Shown one piece after another: positions 57,701 to 62,425 of a DNA stretch of 64,000 nucleotides (position 1 is its first letter; every line of letters begins with the position of its first letter). The position numbers and the translations under genes were made by a program. The notes under the pieces were generated by a model. The model was given only the letters and a program-made list of their open reading frames with translations. It was not told the DNA's origin and did no database searches. This DNA is from Gimesia sp. (GTDB lineage: Bacteria; Planctomycetota; Planctomycetia; Planctomycetales; Planctomycetaceae). Where the stretch lies: NCBI RefSeq assembly GCF_040219335.1, contig NZ_JAVJSQ010000005.1, positions 439,501 to 503,500 of the forward strand, in the 5' to 3' direction.

Positions 57701-58007
57701 CGTCTTGCGTTGTGAAACTGATCAAAGCTATGTGATTGAGATCCCCAGCGCTGCTTCCAGTGCGGGTGACGGTGATGGAGGCTGTGGAGGTGCCACTGTC
57801 TCCTTCGACAATCGAAACATCGTCGATCGTGAGCAACGATGTCAGCAGCGTTCGATCCTCGAGTTGCTCGATCGATTGAACTGACCTGGATTTGAGATGC
57901 CTGATTCGCTGCGATTCAGGGCGACGGCGAAGACGTTTCGATCGTTGAGATGTGCGATTGGGTGTATAACGGTGAACGAAAGACTGTAACCAGTTTGTGA
58001 GTAACAT
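39741..58007 (-). CDS. Giant 6088-residue surface protein: Calx-beta, FG-GAP, dockerin, metalloprotease motif
   Basis: One uninterrupted frame. N-terminus (1-57): basic, with SIEQLEDRTLL, the LEPR-XLL-type export/anchor segment of large planctomycete surface proteins; no classical signal peptide. Then: 3 Calx-beta domains (57-420), FG-GAP block 1 (420-1213), 2 Calx-beta, FG-GAP block 2 (about 1450-1840), 2 Calx-beta, FG-GAP block 3 (about 2076-2470), about 12 Calx-beta (2476-3820) plus one, FG-GAP block 4 (about 3955-4760), one Calx-beta, 7 near-identical Calx-beta (4884-5668), a beta-rich possible cohesin-like domain (5670-5840), a dockerin with DLNDDNRINFRDLLLFA and DLNQNDRVEFKDLLLFA, and a C-terminal domain with HELGHLLGYDH (6039-6049). 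Calx-beta units bind Ca2+ through acidic loops such as QDDDQ. A role in adhesion or envelope structure is likely. Confidence 0.93.
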   Translation of the reverse strand: MLLTNWLQSFVHRYTPNRTSQRSKRLRRRPESQRIRHLKSRSVQSIEQLEDRTLLTSLLTIDDVSIVEGDSGTSTASITVTRTGSSAGDLNHIALISFTTQDGTATATEGDYLTSSGTLAFTADPTELTQTQVITVQINGDTLTETDETFQLLLTGSSSALSTIADDSGLITISNDDSTSLSISDASAPENETLTFNVSLSEVAGADITFRVNTQTGTANHSDYTFLSDQLVTIKAGDLSTDVIVYVHDDANQESDEAFSVLIGEPQIEGGTLSGSVLISDYYATGTIVNDDHLPGSVFILDDHYISEGDNGSKNLVLRVGRTGGSAGDLNFATTVDISTINGTATAGEDYSSVNSTVSFSASATSTLQYKSVFIPIHGDLFKEATETFKVRLSNPTGGSVLKGNLATLEATVSIQNDDSALSFQNELFADEEYANFTYDEFGSAIAMDGDVMVVGVPKNSAHADRSGAVYVYRRNQQGTPADETDDTWELETTLFTDSIVTDSYQGTEFGYSVDIEDDTIVVGSQREGGTGAAYVFTRVGSDWKTQPPLVEKFDVSGTYSTYLFGASVSVSQDTIVVGARSDNSGISSGGAAYIFEKSGVDWSTPVITQLLPADPSSNKYYGVSVSVKGELLVVGALNDTHSSGTYSGSAYIYTRNGSDWHTVAPTETKITASDGSAYAYYGSSVSTNGTEIAIAARSARHTDGTGTVYLYQKNGTDWSTIAPDEYKFTNQEEGNFFGTSLLLRNDQLVVGESGAAYVYNKSGATWDPGTVVESVLTKSTSEYSNFGKSVASSGTTVAAGAPTLSLDGNNSGEVFVFQEDSPGTWNITSELNQIDTDTAHNVGDEFGKIISMDDQYMLIVAPGTDSTLAPAGVLYVYARNDQGTTSVVDDTWDYETSFTAPDAVNTVSFADTVAIDGSTFLVSATLTGGIAEVYIYERNGSDWTTVAPTVTPLLTHVSRTLNGQTAVAIEEQTIVIGNQDATGNATQSGAVYVYEQNGSDWSTVAPTETILTASDGTTGDAFGGGVDIQGDRIIVGAPEADNRGAAYLFQQGITGWSSASETRLTGSRLQTGDKFGTIVLIDQGTVAITAPEYDGSTSNEGAVYLYDSRNGWDNLTETFLSSTDGNSYNYFGTSIDLDNNTLIVGTDRYSAYIYENLSGWDPLNVSKLYYESSSELRNLGLGEVVALNSYSLAVANLYNESTTISSVYSYNQQTPTFSIDDASITENDNGTQTLNLTVSVTDIPDGLYNQPISVDFSTVDGSATTADSDYQPLTGTLYFDENSPLATQSQTISILINGDTKVELAETFAVTLSNPSVASDLSQGTATVTINDNDTVNLSISDVVVNEADGTATVTVTLDQPLPGYLSIDYATSQGTAIAGTDYSATSGTLSFSAGQQSQTITVDIIEDALAELEDSFDIILSNLQSTGFNASLLDNTGTVTIQDNDRLYNFEFKSKFQAQGTISDGDHLGNDMAIDGDTMIVGAPFWEDVTNQGAAFIYVRNRQGTHDDLSDDTWEYQATLLAPDPAFLARFGFTVAISGDTAVVGALSGDDGVNGSGSVYVFTRSGTNWTLQQELTASDAVSNDSFGEKLAIDGDTIVVGTVRNNSYTGAAYVFQRDNGVWSEVTKLTASDAVTGQQFGNAIDIEGSTLVIGAYRDSENVSQSGAVYVFQKFGGNWVETQKLKSAQLTFNGFFGSALSLEGENLVIGNPATFVTAPYSGKAYLFTLDTDTGIWSETQTLTPDDGNANAYFGQRVQINNNLIVISSLRDADTAVNNGKVYTFVKQGATWVQSQKFISPDAADDDYFGKAFAVTDGALLVSAYYDDEGADNTGSIYYYAPQAPAITVSDAVITEGDNGSRFVSLEVTRTAVTAGDLLLPATVDFTTTDGTATAAGNDYLASSGTLTFNGDPTVLTQTKIITIEIPGDRIVELDAEFSVTLSNLTGYGRLDDDTAQITIEDNDQATISINDVIVNEAAGKARLTVVLDAPVNTTVTLDYTTVDQSATATNDYLSQTGSLTFTPGELSQIIEIDLVDSIPVELPETFLVQLSNLQAGGLDVILPDDLATVTIKDDDIGDYELKSQIYSIGSRHPDDHFGFSLAVDGDTLISSAPGWDATYSDQGGAFIYVRNDQGTPEYTGDDTWEYQATLLAPDADNNTSDRFGHVVAISGETAVVAALYGDETAENAGSVFVFTRSNGIWSFQQELHVADTIGNGYFGDVVAIENDTIVVGARSTDVYTGSAYVFKRENNVWTQTAKLVADDAALVANFGSSVDIENSTIVIGARLDSETEYRSGAVYIFKEQDGNWTQTQKLKDPTPVDQGTFGTSVSLEGDLLLVGAISLPGQPASAGKAILFQLDHNSGLWNPIQTLTASDAAADSLFGVSVKIQDHQIFISSSSDPTGVLYNGAVYLFQQENQTWVEQQKFSDPSPTTGINFGRNLAVSNDTILIAAKYDDDYSPNAGSIYVYGLPQNPTISIEDASVTETDNGSHMVTLSVTRTATKPGDLIYGATVDFRTIDGLATIAGSDYENTTGTITFASDPTATSQTQTISIRVFGDLLVEADETFEIELFNVTGHARISDAEATVTIQDDDQAALTIDDISINENAGTATLTVSLDQPVDTAISVDYATADLSAVSPDDYTATSGTLTFNPGVLSREIIVSIIDTDLVELDEKLLVNLSGLQTNGRDVVIADSQGEITIQDDDQAGFQVTDFAVDENVGTAFVVITLDKPIDTAIDVTYITMEINSTEGLDYVYANGSITFNPGELSKTVPVSIIDSALVEADERFSFSIGVLDNKGRDIIISDGYAEITIHDDDQARFSINDISVDEDAGTATLTVTLDEEVAGTVQVDYYTTSQSATSPTDFQSSSGTLTFSSGVSTQTISIPIVDSDLVELDENFLVSLTNIRPAYNIIFTDSQGQVTIQDDDQAAITINDITVDEDVGTATLTVSLDQPVDTAISVDYATADLSAISPDDYTATSGTLTFNPEEQLKTITIPITDADLVEGSESFLVNLSNLQTVGRNVILSDTQGSVTITDDDQAGISIADISVDENTGIATLTVSLDHPVDTVISLDYNTTAQSAALNDDFLGTSGTLTFNPGEQTREIQVAIVDSALVEGDESFLVDLSGLQANGRNVVISRNQAVVTIQDDDQATLSINDAIVDEDAGTATLTVSLDQPVATTVTVNYATASQSALSPDDFQAISGSLTFNPGDLSKTITVSIIDSELVELDEILLVNLSNIQAGTADVVFTDSQGQITIQDDDQANISINDVSVNEDANTATLTVTLDVAVDTAISVNYSTADQTALESLDYQSTSGMLTFNSGELSKSITVPIVDLNLVEIDEILLVNLSGLQAFGRNVIISDSQGEITIEDDDQAAITIDDVTVDEDAGTATLTVSLDNPIDTTITVDYTTVNQTAVSPDDYTTAAGTLTFNPGVQSQSITVSIIDTDLVELNESLLVNLSGLQANGRVVVITDSQGEITIQDDDQAHILINDLTVNEDVGNAQVIVTLDQPVDTSITVNYSLYDRSTNDSDDFIGQFTVNTITFNPGEVQKTISIPIVDSANVETTESFYLILSGLEASGRDVLIPEDTIEVTILDDDQARISINDVTVDEDAGTAMLTVTLDQLVDGQISIDYTTSDQTAGSPEDYQATSGTLIINSRDLSGTFTIPIIDSDLVEIDENFLVTLSNIQAPNLNVVFDDAQGQITIQDDDQASITIDDVTIDEDAGSAILTVSLDREVDTAISVSYATADQTAVSSEDYQTRSGTLTFNPGQSTRTITVPLIYAGLLEPEETFVVNLTNLQNQGRNVIIGDSQGVVTIINHPPDSVFSITGDQLFFEGDSGTRNVRFVITRTGSIAGDLNFASSVSFTTADGTATAGEDYTPKTYTFNFSASPTALEQTASTLVSVNADTIKELSETILGRLTNPTGGSTLAGDVAALDGTAVLINDDSDFSFNQDFLTPPEFSNHTRDRLGDDAIAIDGDVMVVGSPRNSASGEDNGAVYIYIRNDQGTSEDQSDDTWEYETSLLPDMSQLTNYSVGARFGTSVAIDGDTIVIGARQASFNNYHTGAVFVYTRVGSDWKTAAPEMEILADPINTNAVYFGDAVSIYENTIVVGVPGDSSGASSGGAAYIYEKNGSNWSTADVRKLIPSDSAANTDFGVAVSIYDDLIVVGDSRNGANGTNSGAAYVYTRSGDNWIDSPPIEVKLTASDASSNTYFGGSVSTNGSEIVVGSHQAHEFGTGTGAAYLYSRNGADWNSLPPDEIKLTGSAAYDYFGTSVSLSDQQLVVGSPGAGDAGSIFIYSKGGADWDTSTMTVTIESINSTESLSFGDTVAISGSTIATGVPGISRDGIESGAVFVYQPSPLDTWTLASELSPTDSQTAHNVGDYFGESIVTSDQYMLISAPRSDSPLSPEGVVFLYTRNDAGTPADENDDFWEYTTAFTAPDPEQTRLFGETFAIDGSTILINAIMDDSTAEVYIYEMNGSDWTTTAPTVTPLLSRLSRSIPQDSITANTALEIQGDTIVVSGTVANGNAPSSGAVYVYTRNGSDWSTSLPTESILAASDGSAQDHFGYSIDLDGDKLVVGAEAKQNRGGAYLYEKGVTGWDSATETILDASDLQTGDRYGSSVAIDGNTIAVSAPYHSGANEKSGAVYLFDGSGGWNNPSEIKLTQADQNSYFLFGSSLALDGNLLAVGTNKTSVFLFDGSAGWDLDHETKLSYPPSSDLLGLGFGATVALNNNNLVVAALYNEYDNRGNVFSFNRQVPTFSIDNATITENDNGTQTLQLTVTATGIIPGLHADPISLDIDTLSGSALAGSDFLAYSGTILFDNNAASSTQTKTISIDIIGDTNVEATETFSVVISNPSVEASLIQDTGTVTIADNDVASIQISNRNVNENNGTVVIPVILDKSVQTTITVNYTTVSQTADNPDDYITTFGTLTFNPGEQLKNISIPLVDNGVVEVDEEFLVTLSGIQSNGHQVVFADDQALVTIQDDDQAAISINDTSIDEDAGTVTLTISMDHPVDTTVTIDYETSNQTAVAPEDYQNTSGTLTFNPGEQSKTITIPIVDSDRVELDETFLVMLSALQASGRNVIISDSQAQVTIHDDDQAAISIDDVTFTEDAGTATLTVSMDQPVDTAVTVDYATSDQTAGAPDDYQTTTGTLTFNPGEQSKTITIPIVDSDLVELDETFLVTLSAFQASGRDVSITDSQAQVTIQDNDQAAISIDDVTVDEDAGTVTLAVSLDQPVDTNVYIDYATSDLTAGAPDDYQSVSGTLTFNPGEQIKTITIPIIDSNTIELNEYFLVSLSALQADGRNVIITGSLAQVTIQDDDQAAITIDDVTVAEDAGTVTLTVSMDQPVDTTVTVNYATSDQSAGAPDDYQTTTGTLTFNPGELSQTITIPIIDSNIIELDETFLVSLSGLQAGGRDVIITDSLAQVTIQDDDQAAISINDLTVDEDAGTATLTVSIDQPIDTTVTVDYTTSDQSAGAPDDYQTTAGTLTFNPGELSQTITIPIVDSNLVELDETFLVTLSALQASGRDVSISDSEAQVTIQDDDQAAMTIDDVTVDEDAGTATLTVSLDQPVDTTVTVNYATSDQTAGAPDDYQNTTGTLNFNPGELSKTITISIVDSPLIEAHETLLVDLSGLQSAGRNVILADSQGQATIRDDDRVTAELHLRIVRQPSNTTSTGEVLTLPAGREWVDEWSTYWVEIWVDALNPTSQGIFSTSLEFSYQTQYTSASEIEFGGAFTQNQMGLIDDASGTISNLYAETTETQRGSDRYLLFARIKFEPASEDQILLDLENKSIGPYDLEFEINTPQVTLVDDIALDTVPAAFAGTEIWANPYDLNDDNRINFRDLLLFASVYNSIPSQSDSDYAWFADLNQNDRVEFKDLLLFASNYNKTREGRDQVNYASSYPEVWNNLLTVESQAEPPLIVEPLKQTTAQSMLDSAVDDVSSPASPVNSQKLKSINIQVTDLSGDTLGRAAGNTIYIDSNAAGYGWFIDATPTSHDEFTESSDLTLIALPDSDAAEKVDLWSVIMHELGHLLGYDHEESGWMEDSLVPGVRKLPAWENEADQFFADLSDDMSIIL
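39861..39893 (-). other. Metzincin-type zinc site HExxHxxGxxH in the giant protein
   Basis: Codes HELGHLLGYDH, residues 6039-6049, 39 residues before the C-terminus. This is the zinc-binding signature of matrixin/metzincin proteases, located after the dockerin. The usual downstream Met-turn may be the WMEDSLVP stretch. Confidence 0.8.
40314..40480 (-). other. Dockerin type I domain in the giant protein
   Basis: Two EF-hand-like repeats, DLNDDNRINFRDLLLFA and DLNQNDRVEFKDLLLFA, residues about 5842-5898. In cellulosomal proteins dockerins bind cohesins; the beta-rich segment just upstream (5670-5840) could be a cohesin-like partner in the same chain. Confidence 0.8.
41005..43357 (-). repeat. 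Seven tandem 336-bp Calx-beta repeats with high DNA identity
   Basis: A 112-residue unit repeats with exact 336-bp period, judged from the QDDDQ-coding stretch at about 41005, 41341, 41677, 42013, 42349, 42685 and 43021. Neighbouring units share long identical DNA segments, showing recent duplication or gene conversion. Confidence 0.88.
46540..50580 (-). repeat. About twelve tandem Calx-beta repeats, more divergent
   Basis: The same roughly 336-bp unit marked by DDDQ-coding stretches near 46870, 47200, 47540, 47880, 48215, 48555, 48890, 49225, 49560, 49895 and 50235. Units differ more from each other than in 41005-43357, so this array is older. Confidence 0.85.
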
Positions 58008-58412
58008 CAGCTGGTGGCCCTTTGCAGTCTGGTTATTGTTTGTATGGTCAGTATCTGATTTTCAAAATGTCGTATGTAAGAACAGGGAATGGCGGGTGAA
58101 ATGAGGAAGAGGAAACAATTGTTATCCTGGAAAATGTGTACGCAGTTCAGGTGTGTAAACGACGATACCAGTAGATGAGGTCTTTATCCAGTTAAAATTT
58201 AGATAATTTAGAAATTGCGAAAACTGGACCATTCAAGAGGTTTAGAGCTTGTGCTGTAGCCGGGCAGGGAGTAGGACGCGCAGCAGAGACCTGTTCATCA
58301 GGATTTCTCCTGTTGTGGTCAGGGATTCAGAGGAGATGAGTGGACATTCTCACAATTATCCCGGGAATCTGGGAGAGGCGTCGCGGATAGGCTACGGAGT
58401 GATTAAGTCGCT
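58008..58412. other. Upstream region of the giant gene
   Basis: 405 bases without a convincing gene between the giant gene and the DUF1501 gene, both on the minus strand. It must hold the giant gene promoter; I see no clear -35/-10 pair and no strong hairpin. Confidence 0.6.
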
Positions 58413-59792
58413 TTAGAGCAGCTCAGGAATCGGTTTGCCGTCGGTCAGGATCGGGATGGGGCGGCCGGTATTGTCGTAGTAGGCCTGGTGCGTATCGATG
58501 CCGAACTTTTGATAAATCGTTGCCAGCAGATCATTGCTGTTCATGACACGATCGACGGGATGTTCCCCTTTGGCATTGGTCGCACCGATTGCCTGGCCCA
58601 TTTTGAGTCCTCCCCCGGCCAGGAAGATGCTCATGGCACGGCACCAGTGGTCGCGGCCGGGACGTTTGCTTTTGTCCTGATTTCGGACCAGCGGGGTGCG
58701 ACCGAATTCACCACAGAAGATGAACAGGACATTCTGATCCAGTCCTCGGCGCTGCAGGTCATTGATCAGGGCCGGTACCGCCTGGTCGAACACAGGCATA
58801 CGTTCCCGATATGCCTGGAAGATGTCGGCATTGACCGAATGGTCGTCCCAGTTGCTGGTGCGGCCCGCTTTTTTGGAGAGTCGGAAGCTGGCCTGCAACT
58901 GGACCAGCCTGACGCCCGATTCCACCAGACGACGGGCCAGCAGTAAGCCCTGGCCCCAGGTGGTCCGCCCGTATTCATCGCGAAGCGCCTCCGGTTCAGC
59001 CGAGAGGTCAAAGGCTTTGCTGGTCCGGTCACTGGTCAGCATGGCCAGCGCCCGATTGTTGAACTTGTCCAGCGCGGACATCGAACCGCTCTTATCCAGT
59101 TCACGGCGGAACGTATCGAACTGGCTCAGCAGCTGATTGCGTTTTTTGAGAGCTGCTGCAGCGGAATCGTTGACGGAAAGATTGCCGACCGAAAATTTCG
59201 AACTGTTGGGATCACCGCTGAACAGGAACGGACTGTAAGCCGGTCCCAGGTAAGCCGGACCCCCGCCGTAGAATTTGGTATTCGCGATAAACAGGGGAAT
59301 GTCGCGGACCTGATGTTCGAGTTGGCTGGCAACGACCGATCCCATTTCGGGATACTCCGCATCACCGGGATTGGCCGCGGTAGGTGTATAGCCCGAGAGA
59401 AATCGACAGGTGCCGCCTGAGTGTTCATTCCTGTTGTGGTGCAGGCTGCGAACGATCGAAAACTTATCCGCCATTTGGGCCAGATTTGGCAGCAGCTGAC
59501 AGATCTCCATCCCGGGGACATTAGTTTTGATCGGATTGAATTCCCCCCGGTATTCTGAGGGGGCCAGCGGTTTCATGTCGAAGGTATCGATATGGCTGGG
59601 ACCGCCGTTGGCCCAGAGCAGGATGACGGAAAAATCCTTGTTGAGCCCGGCTGGACTCTGTTCGCCCGCCAGCAGACGCGTCAGGTTGGGATCCAAGCCG
59701 CCGGAGAGCGCGCCCAGGCCCAGTCCGCCAATTTTCAGAAATTCCCGCCGACCCACAGGGCCGGGACAAGGCTGCATCGGTTTGCTGTTCAT
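58413..59792 (-). CDS. DUF1501 family exported protein
   Basis: A 459-residue protein from the ATG at 59792 (MNSKPMQPCPGPVGRREFLKI); a GTG at 59804 is a possible longer start. The PCPGPVGRREFL opening is the Tat-type N-terminus typical of the family and very like that of the product at 32214 (PCPGPVNRRGFL). Landmarks: LLWANGGPSHIDTFDMKP, ICQLLPNLAQMADKFSIVRS, GQGLLLARRLVESGVRLVQ, SNWDDHSVN, FIFCGEFGRTPLV, GRDHWCRAMSIFLAGGG and DLLATIYQKFGID. It follows the DUF1549/1553 gene by 47 bases and is the last gene of the minus-strand cluster. Confidence 0.92.
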   Translation of the reverse strand: MNSKPMQPCPGPVGRREFLKIGGLGLGALSGGLDPNLTRLLAGEQSPAGLNKDFSVILLWANGGPSHIDTFDMKPLAPSEYRGEFNPIKTNVPGMEICQLLPNLAQMADKFSIVRSLHHNRNEHSGGTCRFLSGYTPTAANPGDAEYPEMGSVVASQLEHQVRDIPLFIANTKFYGGGPAYLGPAYSPFLFSGDPNSSKFSVGNLSVNDSAAAALKKRNQLLSQFDTFRRELDKSGSMSALDKFNNRALAMLTSDRTSKAFDLSAEPEALRDEYGRTTWGQGLLLARRLVESGVRLVQLQASFRLSKKAGRTSNWDDHSVNADIFQAYRERMPVFDQAVPALINDLQRRGLDQNVLFIFCGEFGRTPLVRNQDKSKRPGRDHWCRAMSIFLAGGGLKMGQAIGATNAKGEHPVDRVMNSNDLLATIYQKFGIDTHQAYYDNTGRPIPILTDGKPIPELL

Positions 59793-59839
59793 GGTTCTAT
59801 CCACAGTTCAAATTGAAGTGTGTCGTGTTGGCTGTTGAT

Positions 59840-62350
59840 TCAATGGACAAACAGAAATTCTTTGGTGTTGACCAGAGTCCAGATCAGATTGCCGAAGGCG
59901 GTTTTCTGGTCTTTTTCGCTGGCGATATATTTCAGTGCGTTTTGCATTTCCTGTGGCGTCGGTTCGCGGGAGAGGGTTTTCAGGAACAGTGCCCGGACTT
60001 TGCGTTCTACTTCACGCTTGTCTTTCGCCAGATCGACGGCGTAGGGCCCCGTCGCTTTGGAGAGTACAAAACCATTATTCATCACAAACAAGGATTGCGA
60101 GAGGCTCGGTTCCGAAACCCGTTCGCATTCGCAGGCACTCTCGCGTTTGGGGCGACCGAAGAGCGTCAGGAACTGATTGGAGTAATCTTCATCGGGCAGT
60201 TGCAGGGCTCGCGTGGTTTTGGGGAGGCCACTGAATCGCGTGGGCGAATCGGTGACATCATCAATCGCGTCCAGCAGGACCTCAGCCGAAAGTCGCTGCG
60301 GGTAAAAGCGGGCGTAGTTCTGTGTTTCTTCCAGGTTGATCTCGTTGGCCTGTGAACTCAACTGGTAGGTACTGCTCGTGCAGATCAGCTCCACGATATG
60401 TCGCATGTCATAGCCGGAGCGGGTGAATTCCTCCGCCAGTTCTGCCAGTAGGGATTCATTAGCGGCGGGATTGGTGACTCGCAGGTCATCGAGGGGATGC
60501 ACAAGGCCGCGACCGAAGAAATGGGCCCACATCCGGTTCACGAAAGCCCGGGCAAAGTAGGGGTTATCTGGTTGGGTCATCCAGTCAACCAGGTAGTGCC
60601 GGGGGTCTTCGAAGGGCGGGATCTCCAGATCCGGTCCACCCAGTCCATGGGGCGGCACGACTTCTCCGGTGACAGGATGTTTGACCTGTCCGGTTTGTTT
60701 AACGGAGATCATTTCGTTGGCCCGTCGCTCGGCGACGCCTGTGCCCCCGGTCCGATTGACCCGGCTGAAGAAAGCGGCCAGCCCGTAGTAATCCTGCTGA
60801 CTATATTTTTCAAATGGATGATGATGGCAGCGGGCACAGCCGATCCGCAGACCGAGAAAGACCTGGGCCATGTCATCCACGTACCGGTCCAGGTAACGGA
60901 CTTCCGCATACCACTGGGCCGGGGGATTGACTGAAACATCCCCGGTCGCCGTCAAGACGCCGCGCACCATTTCATCGTAGGGGACGTTGGCAGCAATCTT
61001 GTTTCGCAGCCAGCGGTGAAAGGCGATCGTCCCGGGTTGACGCGGTTTCTGGCCGCGGCGTTTGTTCCGCAAAAGATCGGACCACTTCTGGGCGAAGTGA
61101 TCGGCGTAGTCCCCGGAGCGGACCAGCCGTGCGATCAGCTTGTTGCGTTTGTCGGGATCGGTACTGTTCGCATAGGACTCGACTTCATCGGTCGTCGGGA
61201 TGCGTCCGGCAATCTGCAGCGAAGCCCTGCGGATGAATGTCGCGTCATCGGCCAGCGGGGAAGGGGGTACCTGCAGCACTTTGAGCTTACGCTGAATATG
61301 CTCGTCAATGATGTTCGCTATCGGAAAGTCGGGCCAGGACTCTGGTTGCTCGGTCGAGGGGACCAGGATTTTCGCGACGGAGACTTCACCCTGGTAGAGT
61401 GCCAGAACCGATGTTTCGCCGGTCCGTTCCAGCGAGGTGACCAGGCCCCGTTCATCGACGGTGCCGACGGAGGTATCATTAGAGCGGAATTCCACCAGCG
61501 GCGTCACATCGCGCGTGGAGCCATCCGAATAATGTGCGGTGCCGGTCAGTTGTTGCTGTTCATTGTGTCCCAGGGATTCGAATTCGGGTTCTACGGTCAG
61601 CTTGACCAGTTCGGGGGCATCAGAAGGACCATGCGGCGTGTTGGCTTCAATCCAACGGACCAGGCGGGCATATTCCGGGCTGCTTTCTTCGAGTCGCTTA
61701 CCACCGCCGTGCGGGATTTTCATCGTGGCTTTGCGAAGCAGCAGCGAATCTTCAGGGGAAGCGGGAAAGATCCGCCGACCGCGGATATCGCGGGTGACCC
61801 ATTCGTAATCCTGTTCAGGCTGGAAGCCGAACAGCGAGAGCTGGAATCCGCCGCGTCCGCCTGATTTGCCGTGACAGCCACCACCGTTACAGCCCTGGCG
61901 GGTCAGAATGGGGGCGATGTCGTTGGTGAAATCGAGGGGCAGATAGATTTCTCCCTGTTCAATCTCGATGGGGATAGATTTTGTGTGAGAACCCCATTTA
62001 ATCTGGAGTTCCGTTTTCCCGGCAGCCCGTGGTGTGAGGACCCCGGCGGCATCGATGGACGCCAGCTGAGGATCTTTGAAATGGAAGTGGACCGCGCGGG
62101 TCAGGTCGTGTGTGGTCTCTGCTGCGGTGATGCCTGTGATCAGCAGCTGCTGGCGACTGTCGCGTCCCCGCAGGTGGATGCGTTCCGGCCAGACTTTCAT
62201 CCGGACGGTGGCTGCGGGAGTGATTTTGACCGGTTTGAATTCCGTTTCCGCAGACAGCAGCGTCGGTCTGCAGCAACAGATCGTGAGCAGGATCGCACTC
62301 AGGCTACTGACGATTCTGGTTCCGGTTGTTTTTGCTTTGAATTTGTTCAT
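59840..62350 (-). CDS. DUF1549/DUF1553 protein with CX4CH motif and Ig-like domain
   Basis: An 836-residue exported protein, related to the product of 27604-29847 but with an extra N-terminal beta domain (residues about 35-135). Landmarks: signal peptide with LLTICCCRPTLLSA, CNGGGCHGKSGG (Cys154, Cys159, His160; four residues between the cysteines), an Ig-like domain (about 265-345), DUF1549 with CARCHHHPFEKYSQ, and DUF1553, ending NTKEFLFVH. Binding of c-type haem at both motifs is likely from family knowledge, function unknown. Upstream is the PPC-domain gene (75-base gap), downstream the DUF1501 gene, forming one operon. Confidence 0.9.
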   Translation of the reverse strand: MNKFKAKTTGTRIVSSLSAILLTICCCRPTLLSAETEFKPVKITPAATVRMKVWPERIHLRGRDSRQQLLITGITAAETTHDLTRAVHFHFKDPQLASIDAAGVLTPRAAGKTELQIKWGSHTKSIPIEIEQGEIYLPLDFTNDIAPILTRQGCNGGGCHGKSGGRGGFQLSLFGFQPEQDYEWVTRDIRGRRIFPASPEDSLLLRKATMKIPHGGGKRLEESSPEYARLVRWIEANTPHGPSDAPELVKLTVEPEFESLGHNEQQQLTGTAHYSDGSTRDVTPLVEFRSNDTSVGTVDERGLVTSLERTGETSVLALYQGEVSVAKILVPSTEQPESWPDFPIANIIDEHIQRKLKVLQVPPSPLADDATFIRRASLQIAGRIPTTDEVESYANSTDPDKRNKLIARLVRSGDYADHFAQKWSDLLRNKRRGQKPRQPGTIAFHRWLRNKIAANVPYDEMVRGVLTATGDVSVNPPAQWYAEVRYLDRYVDDMAQVFLGLRIGCARCHHHPFEKYSQQDYYGLAAFFSRVNRTGGTGVAERRANEMISVKQTGQVKHPVTGEVVPPHGLGGPDLEIPPFEDPRHYLVDWMTQPDNPYFARAFVNRMWAHFFGRGLVHPLDDLRVTNPAANESLLAELAEEFTRSGYDMRHIVELICTSSTYQLSSQANEINLEETQNYARFYPQRLSAEVLLDAIDDVTDSPTRFSGLPKTTRALQLPDEDYSNQFLTLFGRPKRESACECERVSEPSLSQSLFVMNNGFVLSKATGPYAVDLAKDKREVERKVRALFLKTLSREPTPQEMQNALKYIASEKDQKTAFGNLIWTLVNTKEFLFVH

Positions 62351-62425
62351 CGCATCTTAGATTCTAATTCATGGAGTATCACAGGAAAATGCCGATTGGC
62401 AGGACTGTGTATACGAGTCGGATGA

